Source of the DNA: an uncultured Clostridia bacterium
GTDB lineage: Bacteria > Bacillota > Clostridia > TANB77 > CAG-508
DNA: 64,000 bases
Reading direction: 5' to 3'
Assembly: GCA_948630815.1 (NCBI GenBank)
Contig: CAPIEU010000002.1
Coordinates: forward strand, 1 to 64,000
Each line of letters opens with the position of its first letter. Positions within the stretch are counted from its first letter, which is position 1. The position numbers were made by a program, and so were the translations under genes. Under the pieces are notes generated by a model that did not search any database, had not been told where the DNA came from, and saw nothing but the letters and a program-made list of their open reading frames with translations. This document shows, piece after piece, positions 63,088 through 64,000 of this stretch.

Positions 63088-64000
63088 ATGAGCCAAAATA
63101 ATCAAGTAGAAGAACAAGAATTAGATTTAAACCAACTTATGAAAATAAGGAGAGAAAAATTAGAGGATTTACAAGCAAAAGGGAAAAATCCATTTGAAAT
63201 TACAAAATTTAATAGAACTAATACAGCTTACGAAATTAAAGAAAAATTTGAAGAACTTGATGGAAAAGATGTAACAGTAGCTGGAAGAATTATAGCAAAA
63301 AGAATTATGGGAAAAGCATCATTTTGTACAATACAAGACTGTGATGAAAAAATCCAAAGTTATGTAAGTATTAATGATTTAGGAGAAGAAAGTTATAAAG
63401 AATTTAAGACTTATGATATAGGAGATATTATAGGTATTACTGGGTTTGTGTTTAAAACAAAAACAGAAGAAATTTCTGTACACGCAAAAAGTGTAACATT
63501 ACTTTCAAAATCATTAAGACCACTTCCAGAGAAATTTCATGGATTAAAAGATCCAGATTTAAGATATAGACAAAGATATACAGATTTAATAATGAATCCA
63601 GAAGTTAAGAAAACCTTTGAACTAAGAAGCAAAATTATTAAAGAAATGAGAAATTTCCTAGATTCTAAGGGATATATGGAAGTAGAAACGCCAATACTTA
63701 ATGTGGTAGCAGGTGGAGCTACAGCAAAACCATTCATTACTCATCATAATGCACTAGATATTGATATGTACTTAAGAATTGCACCAGAATTATATTTAAA
63801 AAGATTGATAGTAGGTGGATTTGATAAAGTTTATGAAATAGGACGTTTATTTAGAAATGAAGGGATGGATTTAAAACACAATCCAGAATTTACATCAATG
63901 GAATTATATTCAAGCTATGAAGATTATAACGATATGATGGATATAACAGAAGAAATGGTATCTACAATTGCAAAAAATATACTAGGAACAACAAAAATTT
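63088..64000 (+). CDS. lysS: Lysine-tRNA ligase, class II (partial)
   Basis: N-terminal 304 residues; the gene runs past the window end. OB-fold anticodon-binding domain (VTVAGRIIAKRIMGKASF), then class II motif 1 region (DLRYRQRYTDLIMNPEV; GYMEVETPIL) and motif 2 (FRNEGMDLKHNPEFTSME). ATG at 63088 after GGTAGGGA. No T-box or riboswitch seen upstream. Confidence 0.95.
   Translation, partial: MSQNNQVEEQELDLNQLMKIRREKLEDLQAKGKNPFEITKFNRTNTAYEIKEKFEELDGKDVTVAGRIIAKRIMGKASFCTIQDCDEKIQSYVSINDLGEESYKEFKTYDIGDIIGITGFVFKTKTEEISVHAKSVTLLSKSLRPLPEKFHGLKDPDLRYRQRYTDLIMNPEVKKTFELRSKIIKEMRNFLDSKGYMEVETPILNVVAGGATAKPFITHHNALDIDMYLRIAPELYLKRLIVGGFDKVYEIGRLFRNEGMDLKHNPEFTSMELYSSYEDYNDMMDITEEMVSTIAKNILGTTKI

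Overview
The window looks like the chromosome of an uncultured, very AT-rich, spore-forming member of the Clostridia. It carries spoIIGA-sigE-sigG, bofA, spoVT and spoVM, Firmicute-type operons, a glmS ribozyme and an ileS T-box. The species cannot be named from sequence alone.

Main observation: ten genes are each split by one or two apparent +1 frameshifts, and all 12 sites have the same form. An extra C sits directly before a GGA or GGT glycine codon, so the zero frame reads CGG and soon stops, while skipping the C restores the full family-typical protein. The genes are a resolvase, recD2 (two sites), spoVT (two), a TadZ-like ATPase gene, ruvX, nrnA, truB, rlmN, rsgA and recN. By my reading, none of the intact native genes contains an in-frame CGG. 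In-frame CGG occurs in only three small accessory or unrecognised genes. The simplest model is that CGG is a vacant arginine codon in this lineage and that CGGA/CGGT is read as glycine with a +1 shift, by quadruplet decoding or A-site skipping.

Layout. 1-2400: end of a large serine recombinase gene and a small hypothetical gene. 2484-8651: a 6.2-kb integrative element in a tRNA-Leu gene, with Rep, small proteins, resolvase, repressor, excisionase and integrase. 9.1-13.4 kb: spoIIGA-sigE-sigG, a cation exchanger, yaaL and bofA. 13.5-15.6 kb: glmS with its ribozyme. 15.9-22.2 kb: recD2, a type III toxin-antitoxin locus, comF, a KAP-type NTPase and spoVT. 22.5-31.2 kb: alaS, hinT, a sortase, two tRNAs, a membrane/TadZ-like/GAF-GGDEF cluster, and ireB-ruvX-yrzB. 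31.6-39.4 kb: rimP-nusA-ylxR-ylxQ-infB-rbfA-nrnA-truB. 39.5-45.3 kb: T-box-ileS, a cysteine desulfurase and asd. 45.6-53.2 kb: a pilin-like protein, rlmN-prpC-prkC, a second type III toxin-antitoxin locus, rsgA and rpe. 53.2-64 kb: a bactofilin-like membrane protein, nth, spoVM, rpmB, rubrerythrin, an acyl-CoA ligase, tlyA-recN and partial lysS.

Both type III toxin-antitoxin loci (tandem-repeat RNA, terminator, ToxN-like toxin) lie inside otherwise conserved housekeeping operons. Intergenic DNA is rich in short palindromic repeats with a GTAGGGG head, a 429-bp element with 66-bp inverted arms, and a pair of about 175-bp inverted-repeat elements in opposite orientation.
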